Source of the DNA: Streptomyces sp. 840.1
GTDB lineage: Bacteria > Actinomycetota > Actinomycetes > Streptomycetales > Streptomycetaceae
Reading direction: 5' to 3'
DNA length: 64,000 nt
Assembly: GCF_003751445.1 (NCBI RefSeq)
Contig: NZ_RJUU01000003.1
Location: 620,001-684,000 of the forward strand
Shown here: in pieces, positions 15,989 through 25,274 of the stretch
Layout of the letters: every line of letters begins with the position of its first letter
How positions within the stretch are numbered: position 1 is the stretch's first letter
Translations under genes and position numbers: made by a program
The notes under the pieces: generated by a model
The model's input: only the letters and a program-made list of their open reading frames with translations
Told to the model about the DNA's origin: nothing
Database searches by the model: none

Positions 15989-18622
15989 TCACTCGGTGGA
16001 CCGCATTGACGCCCGTGCCTGCTGGGCGCGGGTCGCCAGGGATTCCGCGCCGCAGGCCGTCGCCAGCTTGTGTGCCCGCGCGAGTTCTCGCGGGGAGCGG
16101 GCCGCGATGCCGTACTCGTAGAGGGCGAGGGCGAACTCGTAGCCGGAGGGGGACGCCTCCAGATGGCGGACGGCCTCGCCCAGCAGTTGTTCGGCCTCCT
16201 CCGGGCGGGCGAACAGCGCGACGCAGCGCAGTGCCTCGCCGATCGCGGTCTCCGTGCCGAAGCGCTCGGCGTGCACCCGGGCCGAGTTGGCGATCCGGGC
16301 GGCGCGGGCCGGGTCCTCGTCGGCCAGTGCGCGTGCCAGGTCGCCGGCCCAGGGGCCCCAGATGCCGTTGAACCTGCCGCGCGGTTCGAGGGCCTGTCCG
16401 GCGGCTTCCAGCTCGGTGACGGCTTCCTTCGTACGGCCTTCGGCCAGCAGCAGGCGGCCCCGGACGCACGGCCCGTCGGGCAGCACCATGGCGCTGGGGT
16501 AGGGCGTGCCGAAGTCGTACTGGTCGGCGATCTTGCGGGCCTCGGTGACCCGGCCACGGGCCAGCAGTGTGTCGATGAGCAGGCAGGCGGCGTCCCAGTG
16601 GACGGGCAGTCCGCTGCCGACGCGGTCGGCGAGGCGGAGCCCCTCGCGCAGGAAGCCCTCCGCCTCCGCGAGGCGGCCGCGACGGCGGTTGACCAGACCG
16701 AGGAGCGTATGGGCGAACGCCAGGTGGGCGCCGCTCCAGCCGGAGATCTCGAAGGCCCGCACCGCTTCGCCGAAGAGTTCCTCGGCGCGGTCGAGCCGGT
16801 CGGTGAAGGCGTAGGTGATGCCGAGCAGGGTGGGGAGCTCGAAGCCCCACTCCGCATCGGTCCAGCCGAGGCCCCGGGCGGGATGGCCGTTGACCAGGGC
16901 GCGTTCGCAGAGGTCGACGATCAGCTGGGAGTTCTCACCGCGCAGCATCGCGTCGAAGGCGCGCAGGGTGAGCAGGGCCCGTTCGGCATTGTCCCGGCCC
17001 GTGAGGTGGTCGGCGTTGGCCGCGAGCCGGCGGGAGCGGCCCGGACCGTCGTCCTCGGTGGCCTGCATGCCCTCCCAGAGGAAATGCGCGGCCTGCAGGC
17101 GCATCAGGCCGGGGCCGGGCGCCGTGCGCTCCGCCTCGGCCGCGAGGGCGAGCGCGGCCTCCTTCAGCTGGTTGTTGTGGGACAGCGCGGCGGCGAGCCG
17201 GAAGGTGGCGTCGACCCGCAGGTTGTCGGCGAGGCCGGGAAGGTCGAGCGCGGCACGCAGATGCCGCACCGTGGTGGGTGGCGAGCTGAGCAGCGTGGCG
17301 CAGCCCAGTTCGTAGAGCAGGGTGGCGCGCACGTCCTGGCGCGGCGGTTCCTGGAGAGCCCGTTCCAGACAGCGGCGGGCCGCCTCGGGGGCGCCGACCG
17401 CGAGGTGCTGCGCCGCGGCTGCCCGCAGTTGCCCGACCAGCTCCTGGTCGTCGTCCGGATGGACTTCGAGCAGGTGCCGGGAGGCCGCGGCGGGGCCGAG
17501 ACCGGCACGGGTGATGGCCCAGGCCGCCCGGCCGTGCATGGCGGTGCGGGTGGCGGGCGGAATCGAGCGGTACACGGCGGTGGCGATCAGCGGGTGCACG
17601 AACTCCAGCGGGTCGAAGCCGCTGACGATACGGGCCTCGCGCAGCCGGGCCGTGCAGTCCGCCGCCTCCGCGGGGCTCATTCCGGCCAGCGTCGCGGCGA
17701 GGTCCTGCGAGATGTCGGTGCCGAGCACGGCGGCGGCCCAGGCGAACCGGTTGGCGTTGGTGCCGAGCCGTTCGAGCCGGGCGACGAGCCCGCTGCCGCG
17801 TGCCGATGCGCCGAGTTCACGCAGCAGCCCGGCGGAGTCCTCCAGCGGGGCCAGCTCGCGGTCCTGGACCTTGGCGACGAGTTCGACAGCCTCGTACGGG
17901 TTGCCGCCGGTGACGGCCCAGACCTCGCGGCAGAACGGGTCGTCGGCGTGTTCCCCGAGCCCCGCGCGGACCAGTTCGGCGGTGGCGTCCGGGGTGAGGG
18001 CCCGCAGCGCGACCCGTACCTGTGCCGGATGCCCGCCCACGGCGCTGCGGGCCGGCTCCCGGGCGGCGAGTTCCTCGGGCCGGTGTGCCTGGACGACCAG
18101 GACGCGCAGTTCGCCGAGCCTGGCGGTGAACGAGGCCAGCCAGGCGAGGGATTCACCGTCGGCCCAGTGCGCGTCGTCGATGAGGAGCAGCAGCGGGCGG
18201 TGGCTCAGCCGGGAGGCGAGCCGTGAGACGACCCAGTCGAGGCCGTCGCGCACGCCCTGCGGGTCGGGCTGCGGACCGGTCGGCTCGACGAGGCCGAGGG
18301 CGGGCGCGGCGATCTCGTACCAGGACCCGAACAGGGCGCGTACGTCGTCGGCGGGGAGCTGTTCGAGTTCGGGCTGGAGCAGTTGGCGTACGACGTGGAA
18401 CGGTACGGAGGTGACTGTCTCGCCGCCGCGTGCGGACCAGACGGTGCACCGGTCGGCCGCCATGGCCTGGATCTCGGCCAGCAGTGCTGTCTTGCCGATG
18501 CCGGCCTCACCGCTGAAGATCAGCAGCCCGCCGGACGCCTGCGCGCCGCAGAGTGCGTCGACGGCTTGTGCGGCAGCGGCGATCTCCGGTTCGCGCTCGT
18601 ACAGCGGCCGGGACGGTTGCAT
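15989..18622 (-). CDS. LAL-type AAA ATPase/TPR protein without LuxR DNA-binding domain
   Basis: 877 residues. Walker A SGEAGIGKTALL (about 37-48) and Walker B LLLLIDDAHWADG define an AAA_16/STAND ATPase; the C-terminal half is a long Ala/Leu-rich helical-repeat region resembling TPRs. This is the architecture of large LuxR (LAL/MalT-like) regulators, but the protein ends at ARASMRSTE with no LuxR helix-turn-helix. It may therefore sense or scaffold rather than bind DNA, or be a truncated regulator. The start MQPSRPLYERE at 18622 fits the family; a longer frame upstream is not credible. Confidence 0.8.
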   Translation of the reverse strand: MQPSRPLYEREPEIAAAAQAVDALCGAQASGGLLIFSGEAGIGKTALLAEIQAMAADRCTVWSARGGETVTSVPFHVVRQLLQPELEQLPADDVRALFGSWYEIAAPALGLVEPTGPQPDPQGVRDGLDWVVSRLASRLSHRPLLLLIDDAHWADGESLAWLASFTARLGELRVLVVQAHRPEELAAREPARSAVGGHPAQVRVALRALTPDATAELVRAGLGEHADDPFCREVWAVTGGNPYEAVELVAKVQDRELAPLEDSAGLLRELGASARGSGLVARLERLGTNANRFAWAAAVLGTDISQDLAATLAGMSPAEAADCTARLREARIVSGFDPLEFVHPLIATAVYRSIPPATRTAMHGRAAWAITRAGLGPAAASRHLLEVHPDDDQELVGQLRAAAAQHLAVGAPEAARRCLERALQEPPRQDVRATLLYELGCATLLSSPPTTVRHLRAALDLPGLADNLRVDATFRLAAALSHNNQLKEAALALAAEAERTAPGPGLMRLQAAHFLWEGMQATEDDGPGRSRRLAANADHLTGRDNAERALLTLRAFDAMLRGENSQLIVDLCERALVNGHPARGLGWTDAEWGFELPTLLGITYAFTDRLDRAEELFGEAVRAFEISGWSGAHLAFAHTLLGLVNRRRGRLAEAEGFLREGLRLADRVGSGLPVHWDAACLLIDTLLARGRVTEARKIADQYDFGTPYPSAMVLPDGPCVRGRLLLAEGRTKEAVTELEAAGQALEPRGRFNGIWGPWAGDLARALADEDPARAARIANSARVHAERFGTETAIGEALRCVALFARPEEAEQLLGEAVRHLEASPSGYEFALALYEYGIAARSPRELARAHKLATACGAESLATRAQQARASMRSTE

Positions 18623-18731
18623 GCCTGCCCTCCCCCAAAGTGGTACGGACAACTGTCGAGAGTAGTCGTGCGCGGGGGCCCACCAACAGTGCTTCGGGGA
18701 GTTCGCCGCAGGTGCGGGGCACAATCGAGGG

Positions 18732-19274
18732 GTGGACGAGACACGCAGGGACCGCGACACCGAAGGCCGGGCGCACAACGCGCGCCCCCGGGACGGGCTG
18801 GGGCGCCCCCTGCCGTACGGCTCACCGGGGGTGGAGCGGCAGCCCGAGGGTGTGGTCCGCACCCCGGAGGAGACCGTGCGGGAGGCGCAGCGGCTGCTGG
18901 AGGCCGGGATGCCGTTCCACGCCCATGAGGTTTTCGAGGACGCGTGGAAGTCGGGCCCTTTGGCGGAACGGGAGTTGTGGCGTGGGCTGGCCCAGCTGGC
19001 GGTCGGGCTGACCCATGCGGCCCGGGGCAATGCGACGGGCGGGGCGCGGCTGCTGCGGCGGGGTGCTGCGGCGCTCACGGAGTTCACGGAGTCCGTGGAG
19101 TCCGTGGAGCGCGAGCAGTTCACCGGGGAGCCCGGCGGGTCCCCGGCGCACGGGATCGATGTCGGTGCGCTGGCCGGCTGGGGGCGCGAGCTCGCCGGGC
19201 GGGTGGAGGCACCGGGCGCGGAGCCCGTCGACGCCGCTGCCGAGGCGCCGAGGCTGCGGGGCGTCGGCCGGTAG
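18732..19274 (+). CDS. DUF309 domain protein
   Basis: 180 residues. The central FHAHEVFEDAWK (about 59-70), then ELWRGLAQLAVGLTHAARGN, is diagnostic of DUF309, a small helical family of unknown function. The N-terminal 40 residues are charged and probably disordered. GTG start at 18732 with GAGG just before it. It is divergent from the LAL-type ATPase gene across 109 bp. No catalytic residues are established for the family. Confidence 0.82.
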   Translation: MDETRRDRDTEGRAHNARPRDGLGRPLPYGSPGVERQPEGVVRTPEETVREAQRLLEAGMPFHAHEVFEDAWKSGPLAERELWRGLAQLAVGLTHAARGNATGGARLLRRGAAALTEFTESVESVEREQFTGEPGGSPAHGIDVGALAGWGRELAGRVEAPGAEPVDAAAEAPRLRGVGR

Positions 19275-19358
19275 CGCGGACGGGGCGGGCGCGTCCTTTC
19301 CCTGCCCTTGACCGAGAGCGGTGAACAGGGCCGCGCGAAGCTATTACCATCCCGCGTC

Positions 19359-19679
19359 ATGAGCACTTCTGACCCGGACCAGGCCGTGGACACCCCGATA
19401 GCCGCACCCGACACCGAGGAACGTCGGCTGACCCCGCGTCAGGCAAGACGGCTGCGCATCATCCTGTCCTCCGTCGGCATGGCCGCGATGGCGGTCGTCC
19501 TGGGCCTGCGGATCGCGAGCCGGTCCTCCGTCCTGGTGGTCGGGGTGTACGGGCTCGCGCTGATCCTGTGCGGGATCGTGATCGAGCTCAGCCGGAACGG
19601 CCGCACTCGGCTGGGCAGTTGGCTGCTGGGGATCGGGCTGGTCGCGGCGATCGGTTCGGACTGGCTGCTGATTCCGTGA
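19359..19679 (+). CDS. Small two- to three-helix membrane protein
   Basis: 106 residues from the ATG at 19359 (MSTSDPDQAV). A hydrophilic N-terminal 40 residues containing RRLTPRQARRLR is followed by hydrophobic segments IILSSVGMAAMAVVLGL, VLVVGVYGLALILCGIVI and LGSWLLGIGLVAAIGSDWLL. It looks like an inner-membrane protein with a cytoplasmic basic tail. Function unknown. An in-frame start at 19308 would add 17 residues but lacks a ribosome binding site. Confidence 0.7.
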   Translation: MSTSDPDQAVDTPIAAPDTEERRLTPRQARRLRIILSSVGMAAMAVVLGLRIASRSSVLVVGVYGLALILCGIVIELSRNGRTRLGSWLLGIGLVAAIGSDWLLIP

Positions 19680-19706
19680 TCTGCGGGGCACTGCGGCCCG
19701 GATCGG

Positions 19707-20933
19707 TCAGAGCAGCCGGACCCGTACCGTGGCGCCGTGCGGGTCCGCCCGGTCCAGCCAGTCCGCGGACAGGTGGACGGGGAAACCCGGTCTGGCGGGC
19801 AGCAGGAGCCGTTGCCGGTGCAGCAGCCGCCCGTCCTGCCTGACCTCGAACAGCGGGGTGGCCCGGCGCCGCCCGGTGCGCAGGACGAAGCGGTTGTCCA
19901 GCGGCCGGTCGTCGTCGGGACCGATGAGATTGGGCGCGATCCACGTCAGCGGCGCCTCGACCGCGAGCGCCGCCCGCCTTGCGGGCCAGGACCCGGTTAC
20001 CAGATGGCGCAGTACGGGGGCGGCGACGGCCCGCCCCTCGGCGGCGGCGGTGCCGGCACTCTCCACCGCGTGCAGCAGGTTGCCGATGGCGAAGACGCCC
20101 GGTTCGCCGGTCCGGTACGAGGCGTCGTGGGCGGGCCCCCGGGTGCCGGGGTCGAGGGCGAGCTCGCCCCGCCGGGCCAGTTCGTGGTCGGGGATCCAGT
20201 CGCCCGTGAAGACGACGGTGTCGCAGCGCAGGGTCGTGGTCCGGCCGTCCTCGTGGCGGACCGTGACTCCGGTGAGCCTGCCGCGCCCGGACAGGCCGGT
20301 CACGGAGGTGCGGCTGAGCACCGGCGCGCCGGGCCCCCGGCGCAGCACGGCGAGGGGCTGCGGCGGACGGCCGGTCACCAGGGCGGCGACCTCGACCCCG
20401 GCGACGCGCAGGGTGCCGGCCGCCGCATGGCCCACGGGTTCGTCGCCGACGACCACGGCGCGGGTTCCGATGTGCTGGTGGTGGAGGTGGACGGCCTGCT
20501 GGAGCTCCCCGGTGGTGTAGACGCCCGCGGGGCGGGTGCCGGGGACGAGCCGGGCGCTGCGGGGGCGTTCCCGGGCGCCGGTGGCGAGGAGGACCGCGCG
20601 GGCGGTGATCCGTTCCAGCCCGCCCGGCCCGGTGGCGTCGAGTGTGCGGGGGCCGGCCCAGCCGGTGACGGTGATGCCGGTGCGCAGGGTGGCGCCGGCC
20701 CGTTCGGCGGCGGCCGTGCACCGCCTGGCGTACTCGGGCCCGCTCACGCCGCCGGTGGTCCGGCGGCCGCCGAAGCCGTCGTGGTGGCAGTGGCGGGGGA
20801 CGCCGCCCGCGTCCTGCTCGCGCTCCAGGACCTCCACCCGTACCCCGGACGCGGCGAGTTCGGCCGCCGCGCCGAGTCCGGCCGGGCCCGCTCCGACGAC
20901 CAGTACGTCGACCGTGCGCTCGTGGCGGGTCAT
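19707..20933 (-). CDS. FAD-dependent pyridine-nucleotide oxidoreductase of the glp operon
   Basis: 408 residues. The N-terminal Rossmann motif VLVVGAGPAGLGAA binds FAD and a second dinucleotide fold occurs near residues 150-180 (RAVVVGDEPVGHAAAGTL). The ATG overlaps the stop of the GlpA-like gene by 4 bases. In several Gram-positive bacteria this protein type pairs with a GlpA-like dehydrogenase that has an added [2Fe-2S] domain, and probably passes electrons between FAD and NAD(P). The C-terminal 90 residues appear to be an accessory domain. Confidence 0.8.
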   Translation of the reverse strand: MTRHERTVDVLVVGAGPAGLGAAAELAASGVRVEVLEREQDAGGVPRHCHHDGFGGRRTTGGVSGPEYARRCTAAAERAGATLRTGITVTGWAGPRTLDATGPGGLERITARAVLLATGARERPRSARLVPGTRPAGVYTTGELQQAVHLHHQHIGTRAVVVGDEPVGHAAAGTLRVAGVEVAALVTGRPPQPLAVLRRGPGAPVLSRTSVTGLSGRGRLTGVTVRHEDGRTTTLRCDTVVFTGDWIPDHELARRGELALDPGTRGPAHDASYRTGEPGVFAIGNLLHAVESAGTAAAEGRAVAAPVLRHLVTGSWPARRAALAVEAPLTWIAPNLIGPDDDRPLDNRFVLRTGRRRATPLFEVRQDGRLLHRQRLLLPARPGFPVHLSADWLDRADPHGATVRVRLL

Positions 20934-22381
20934 CCCGGGGCCCTCTCGGTCAGTGCGCGGAGCCGGGCCCCGCAGTAGAAGCCCTGGCAGCGCCCGTTGC
21001 CGGCCCGTGTCCTGCGGGCGAGGCCCTCGACCGAGGCGGGCGGCAGCACGGAGGCCAGGGCGTCGCGGATCTCGCCCTCGGTGACGCGTTCGCAGTGGCA
21101 GACCACGGTGCCGTAGGCGGGGTCCCGGGCGATGAGTCCGGCGTCCAGGTAGGGGCGGCGGTCGGCCGCCTCCCCGAGGACCGGCACGGTGACGGGCGGC
21201 AGCTCGGCCGGTGCGCCCAGGTCGAGCCCGGTCCGGGCGAGCAGATCGGTGACGTGCGCGGCGATGGCCATGGAGGCGGTCAGCCCGGTGGAGCGGATGC
21301 CGCCCACGGCGACGTAGCGCAGGTCCGGGTACGCCTTGATCCGGTAGTCCTCGTGGCCGGTGGCCGCCCGCAGCCCCGCGTAGACGGCGGTGACCTCCTC
21401 CTCGATCAGCCGGGGCAGGATCCTGCGGCCCTTCTCCCGCAGCAGCGCGAGTCCTTCCTCGGTCGACTCGGTGGCGGCCTTGTCGTCGAGCTCCTCGGCG
21501 GTGGGGCCGAGCAGCACGTTGCCGAAGACGGTCGGTGCCACCAGGACGCCCTTGCCGGCCGAGGTGGGTACGGGGAGCAGGATGTGGCGGACGAGATCGC
21601 GGGCGAGCTTGTCGTAGACGATGAGCTGTCCGCGGCGCGGGGTGACGGTGAACGCGTCGTGGCCGAGCAGGCGGTCGATCGCGTCGGCGTGCAGTCCGGC
21701 GGCGTTGATCAGGCCCCGGGTGCGGAGCGTGCCTCGGGTGGTGGTCAGGGTGTGGACGCCGGTGCCGGGCTCGTCGCCCGACCCGTTGCCGGGCTCGGTG
21801 CCCGGCTCGATGGCCGTGACGCGGCAGTCCAGGTGCAGGTGGACGCCGGCCAGGACCGCCTGGGTGGCGAACGCGAGCGGGGTGGTCCAGGGGCAGATGA
21901 CGGACTCGTCGGGAATCTCCAGCGCGCCCAGCGCACCCGGGCCCAGGTGCGGTTCCAGCTCGGCGAGCCGGCTCGCGTCCAGCAGCCGGGCCGCCTGGTA
22001 GCCGTTCTCCTCCGCCTTCGCCAACAGGCGGGGAAGCGAGTCGAGTTGTTCCTGGTCCCAGGCCACGAGGAGGGCACCGACGCGTTCTACGGAGATACCC
22101 GTCTCGGCGGCGTACGCGGCGAGCCTGCGCTGCCCGTCGCGGACCAGCCGGGCCTCGAGCGAACCGGGCACGGCGTCGAAGCCGGTGTGCAGGATCGCGG
22201 TGTTGGCCTTGGACGTGCCGTTGCCGATGTCGTCCGAGGCCTCGATGACCGCGATCCGGACGGGGTGGCGGGCCAGTTCCCGGGCGATCGCGGTGCCGAC
22301 CACTCCGGCGCCGATGACCGTGACGTCGTAGGCGGGGCCGTCGGGCAGCGGCTGTCCGGCCCTTGTGACCGTCCGGTTCAC
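20930..22381 (-). CDS. GlpA-like FAD dehydrogenase with C-terminal [2Fe-2S] domain
   Basis: 483 residues. An FAD-binding motif VTVIGAGVVGTAIARELARH (about 25-44) begins a DAO-type oxidase domain; the C-terminus carries four cysteines, CHCE...CQGFYC, typical of a BFD-like [2Fe-2S] domain. This is the architecture of glycerol-3-phosphate dehydrogenases of the GlpA type and related 2-hydroxyacid oxidases. GTG start at 22381, 64 bp after the kinase stop. Together with the kinase upstream it should oxidise a phosphorylated polyol, most simply glycerol-3-phosphate. Confidence 0.85.
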   Translation of the reverse strand: MNRTVTRAGQPLPDGPAYDVTVIGAGVVGTAIARELARHPVRIAVIEASDDIGNGTSKANTAILHTGFDAVPGSLEARLVRDGQRRLAAYAAETGISVERVGALLVAWDQEQLDSLPRLLAKAEENGYQAARLLDASRLAELEPHLGPGALGALEIPDESVICPWTTPLAFATQAVLAGVHLHLDCRVTAIEPGTEPGNGSGDEPGTGVHTLTTTRGTLRTRGLINAAGLHADAIDRLLGHDAFTVTPRRGQLIVYDKLARDLVRHILLPVPTSAGKGVLVAPTVFGNVLLGPTAEELDDKAATESTEEGLALLREKGRRILPRLIEEEVTAVYAGLRAATGHEDYRIKAYPDLRYVAVGGIRSTGLTASMAIAAHVTDLLARTGLDLGAPAELPPVTVPVLGEAADRRPYLDAGLIARDPAYGTVVCHCERVTEGEIRDALASVLPPASVEGLARRTRAGNGRCQGFYCGARLRALTERAPG

Positions 22382-22445
22382 CGGGCGGTCCCGGCGGAGG
22401 TCACGACCACTCCGGCCGAATAGCGACTGCGGGCCCGCACCGTGC

Positions 22446-23879
22446 TCACGACCGCTCCAGCAGAGCGCCGACGGCCGCGCGGAATCCGGCCAGGCGCTCG
22501 GCGGCCTCGTCGGGGCCGATCCTCGGCTCGTACACCGCGGCCGGCGTCCAGTCCGGCACGGCCTGGCGGAGCGAGAGCCCGGGATCGAGACCGAGCCGGG
22601 CCACGGCTCCGACGCCGAGCGCGGTGACGTCGGGCAGGGCGGACACCTCGACGGGGCGCTGCAGCAGGTCGGCCTGGGTCTGCATCAGCAGCGCGGAGCG
22701 GGTCAGCCCGCCGTCCACGCGCAGCACCCCGGGCCGCTCCCCCAGGTCGGCCGCGACCGCCTCGGCCAGCTCGACCACCTGTGCGGCGATGCCCTCGCAC
22801 AGGGCCCGCACCAGGTGTCCGGCGGTGGTGTCCAGGCCGAGCCCGGTCACCGAACCCCGGAGGTCGCCGCGCCACCAGGGGGCGGCGAGCCCGGCGAGTG
22901 CCGGTACGAAGGTGACGCCCCCGGAGTCGGGGACCGAGCCGCCGACCGGGTCGAGGTCCGCGGCGCCGGAGATCACCTTGAGGTCGGTGAGCCAGCGCAC
23001 GGCGGAGGCGGCCGTGTAGACCTGGCCGTCCAGGCAGTAGCTGGTCCGTCCGCCGAGCCGCCAGGCCACGCAGCTGACCAGTCCGGTGGAGCTGCGGCGG
23101 GGCACCGGGCCCGTCTGGGCCAGCAGGAACGCACCCGTGCCGTAGGTGCATTTGGCGGCGCCGGGCTCCAGTGCGCTCTGGGCGAGCAGGGCTGCCTGCT
23201 GGTCGACGAGGAGGCCGGTCAGCGGGAGCTCGCCCCCGAACGCGGTCGTCGTCCCGAACGAGCCGGCCGCATCCACCACCGAAGGCAGTCGTTCGCCGTC
23301 CAGGCCGAAGATCTCCAGCGCGTCGGGTGACCAGCCGACCCGGTCGAGATCGAGCAGCTGGGTGCGTCCGGCCGTCGCGGCGTCCGTGACGAATTCGCCC
23401 GTGAGCCGGTGGACGAGCCAGGAGTCGCTGGTGGTGACGACACCCTCGCGGGTCAGTTCGCGGCGGATCCAGGCCATCTTCGGGGCCGCGAAATAGGGAT
23501 CGAGGGGAAGTCCGGTGAGTTCTTTCAGCTCGTCTTCGCGCTCGGCGATCTCGGCACACACACCGGCGGCCCGACGGTCCTGCCAGACGATGGCGTCGGT
23601 GAGCGGGCGCCCGGTGTCCGGGTCCCAGGCGAGCACGGTCTCGCCCTGATTGGCGAGGCCGACGGCGACGACCGGTTCGCCCGCCTCGGCCAGTGCCCGC
23701 CGCCCTGCGTCGACGACCGAACCGAACAGCTCGCCCGGGTCCGACTCGACCGCCCCGCCGGAGCCGAACCTCGGGCTCACCGGAGCCGAAGCGGAACCGA
23801 TCACGCCCCGCTCCGGACAGATCACCAGCGCCTTGGTGCCGGAGGTCCCCTGGTCCACGGCGAGTACCGGACCTGTCAT
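22446..23879 (-). CDS. FGGY-family carbohydrate kinase, glycerol-kinase-like
   Basis: 477 residues. The N-terminal phosphate motif VLAVDQGTSGTKALV and the C-terminal ATP motif LRVDGGLTRSALLMQTQADLL are those of the FGGY family; DAIVWQDRR and the WWRGDLRG segment resemble glycerol kinases. Cytoplasmic. The start at 23879 (MTGPVLAVDQG) has GGAGA at good spacing; an in-frame ATG 66 bases further upstream is less likely. It heads the operon kinase, GlpA-like dehydrogenase, FAD oxidoreductase. No glycerol facilitator gene is linked, so another polyol remains possible. Confidence 0.87.
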   Translation of the reverse strand: MTGPVLAVDQGTSGTKALVICPERGVIGSASAPVSPRFGSGGAVESDPGELFGSVVDAGRRALAEAGEPVVAVGLANQGETVLAWDPDTGRPLTDAIVWQDRRAAGVCAEIAEREDELKELTGLPLDPYFAAPKMAWIRRELTREGVVTTSDSWLVHRLTGEFVTDAATAGRTQLLDLDRVGWSPDALEIFGLDGERLPSVVDAAGSFGTTTAFGGELPLTGLLVDQQAALLAQSALEPGAAKCTYGTGAFLLAQTGPVPRRSSTGLVSCVAWRLGGRTSYCLDGQVYTAASAVRWLTDLKVISGAADLDPVGGSVPDSGGVTFVPALAGLAAPWWRGDLRGSVTGLGLDTTAGHLVRALCEGIAAQVVELAEAVAADLGERPGVLRVDGGLTRSALLMQTQADLLQRPVEVSALPDVTALGVGAVARLGLDPGLSLRQAVPDWTPAAVYEPRIGPDEAAERLAGFRAAVGALLERS

Positions 23880-24199
23880 CGGCTCTCCAGTGGTACGCAA
23901 GCTCCGGCGCTTGAACGGAATCGTGATCTTCGGGGCGGCCCCCAAGAGTGGTGCAGCCCAGCGGTTCCGTCAAGCACCGGCAAAGCGTATGTCCGGAACT
24001 CCCCTTTGACGCCCAACCTCCCATTTGCTGGAGCGACTTGAATACGATCCATGATTCATTCGGGGCTCGGGCGCAATGGGCTCTACACTCACCGCCGAGC
24101 AACAAGCGGACGCTTTACATCAGTTCATATTTCAACAGCTGATTCACCCCCCACGTCCTTGAGGACCGATGAGACCGACACGACGCCCAGAGCACGTCC
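23880..24199. other. Divergent intergenic region, promoters not resolved
   Basis: 320 bases without a gene between the divergent kinase and hypothetical genes. The part at about 24035-24060 and 24110-24140 is unusually A/T-rich, with GAAT...ATTC half-sites near 24038-24060. It is the likely site of both promoters and of a regulator I cannot identify. Confidence 0.4.
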
Positions 24200-25207
24200 A
24201 TGGCCAACAGTGATTTCCGGCCGGTCTACCACCCGGCCGGCCACGACAACGACCTCCGTTCCGCGTTACAGGACTTACGGACGGGACGCTGGCTCTCCAT
24301 GCGCAATCTGCTGGAGAGCACCCCGGACTGGACACTGTGGACCCAGCGCACCCAGGTGCTCGGTGCGGTCGCCGCTGGTTCGGACGCCGTACAGGCCTGG
24401 CTGACCGAGGAGCCCCGGAGCGTCGCGGCCGCCGTGATGCACGCCCGGGTCGTCGTGGAGCGGGCCGTCCGGGCCCACCGCGAGGGGCACGGTCGCGCGC
24501 AGGAGCTGTGGCAGCAGGCCTGGGAGGCCTGCCGGTCGGCCGCCCACGCCTCGCCCGCGGACCCGGTGCCCTGGGTGTGCCTGCTGGCCCTCTCCCAGCT
24601 GGACGAGCGCCAGCGGCTGGACGAGCACCGGCTGCACCCGCCTGGGCCCATGCTCTTCCCCGGCCCGTGGGGGCTGCTGGCGGAGGCGGACAAGCGCGAT
24701 CCGTACAACCGCGAGGCGTACCACCGGATGCTCCAGTTCGTCTATGCGCGCAAGGCCGGCGGCTCCCTCTCCGAAGCGGTCAACTTCGTGCAGTGGGCGG
24801 CCTCCTCGGCGCCTCAGGGATCCGCACTCCACGTACTTCCGCTCTATGTGCGGGTCGAGCGCTACCGGCGCGAACGCGGCCATGAGAAGGCTCTGGACCT
24901 GCACTGGGTGACCGAGGACGCCGAGCGCGACGCCGTCCGCGCTCTGGAGATCTGGTTCCTGCCCACGTCCGCGCCCAGCCATACGCTGCTCGACCTCAAC
25001 CACCTGGCACACGCCCTGTGGGGAGCGCTGAAGTTCGCCGACGCCGCACCGGTGTTCAAGGAGCTCGGCCCCTATTTCACGTCGGTGCCCTGGGCGTACC
25101 GCACCCGCACCCCCAAGGACCCCGGCGGCGCCGAGGAAGTGTTCCTGCGCGCCCGCACCCGCGCCCTGGCCGCGGCCCGCGACCCCGGCCGGGGACCGCA
25201 CGGCTGA
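24200..25207 (+). CDS. Conserved hypothetical helical-repeat protein with two TTA codons
   Basis: 335 residues, no signal or membrane segment. The sequence is rich in Ala, Leu, Trp and Arg with repeated helical units resembling TPR-like repeats (WQQAWEACRSAAHASPADPV; AYHRMLQFVYARKAGGSLSE). I do not recognise a catalytic motif. Codons 23 and 26 are TTA (24266-24268 and 24275-24277), rare in Streptomyces and read only by the bldA tRNA, so its expression should depend on bldA and be developmental. It lies 67 bp before an amino-acid permease gene on the same strand and may be co-transcribed. Confidence 0.75.
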   Translation: MANSDFRPVYHPAGHDNDLRSALQDLRTGRWLSMRNLLESTPDWTLWTQRTQVLGAVAAGSDAVQAWLTEEPRSVAAAVMHARVVVERAVRAHREGHGRAQELWQQAWEACRSAAHASPADPVPWVCLLALSQLDERQRLDEHRLHPPGPMLFPGPWGLLAEADKRDPYNREAYHRMLQFVYARKAGGSLSEAVNFVQWAASSAPQGSALHVLPLYVRVERYRRERGHEKALDLHWVTEDAERDAVRALEIWFLPTSAPSHTLLDLNHLAHALWGALKFADAAPVFKELGPYFTSVPWAYRTRTPKDPGGAEEVFLRARTRALAAARDPGRGPHG

Positions 25208-25274
25208 TCCGGCGCCCGGCGCCCCCGCTCCGTCCCTGTCCCCCGCACCGTCACCGCTCACGGAGGTCCCCCGC

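Noticed and set aside
16070..18226. 718-codon frame antisense to the LAL-type ATPase
   Set aside because: Composition is typical of a shadow frame and the opposite strand has intact Walker motifs.
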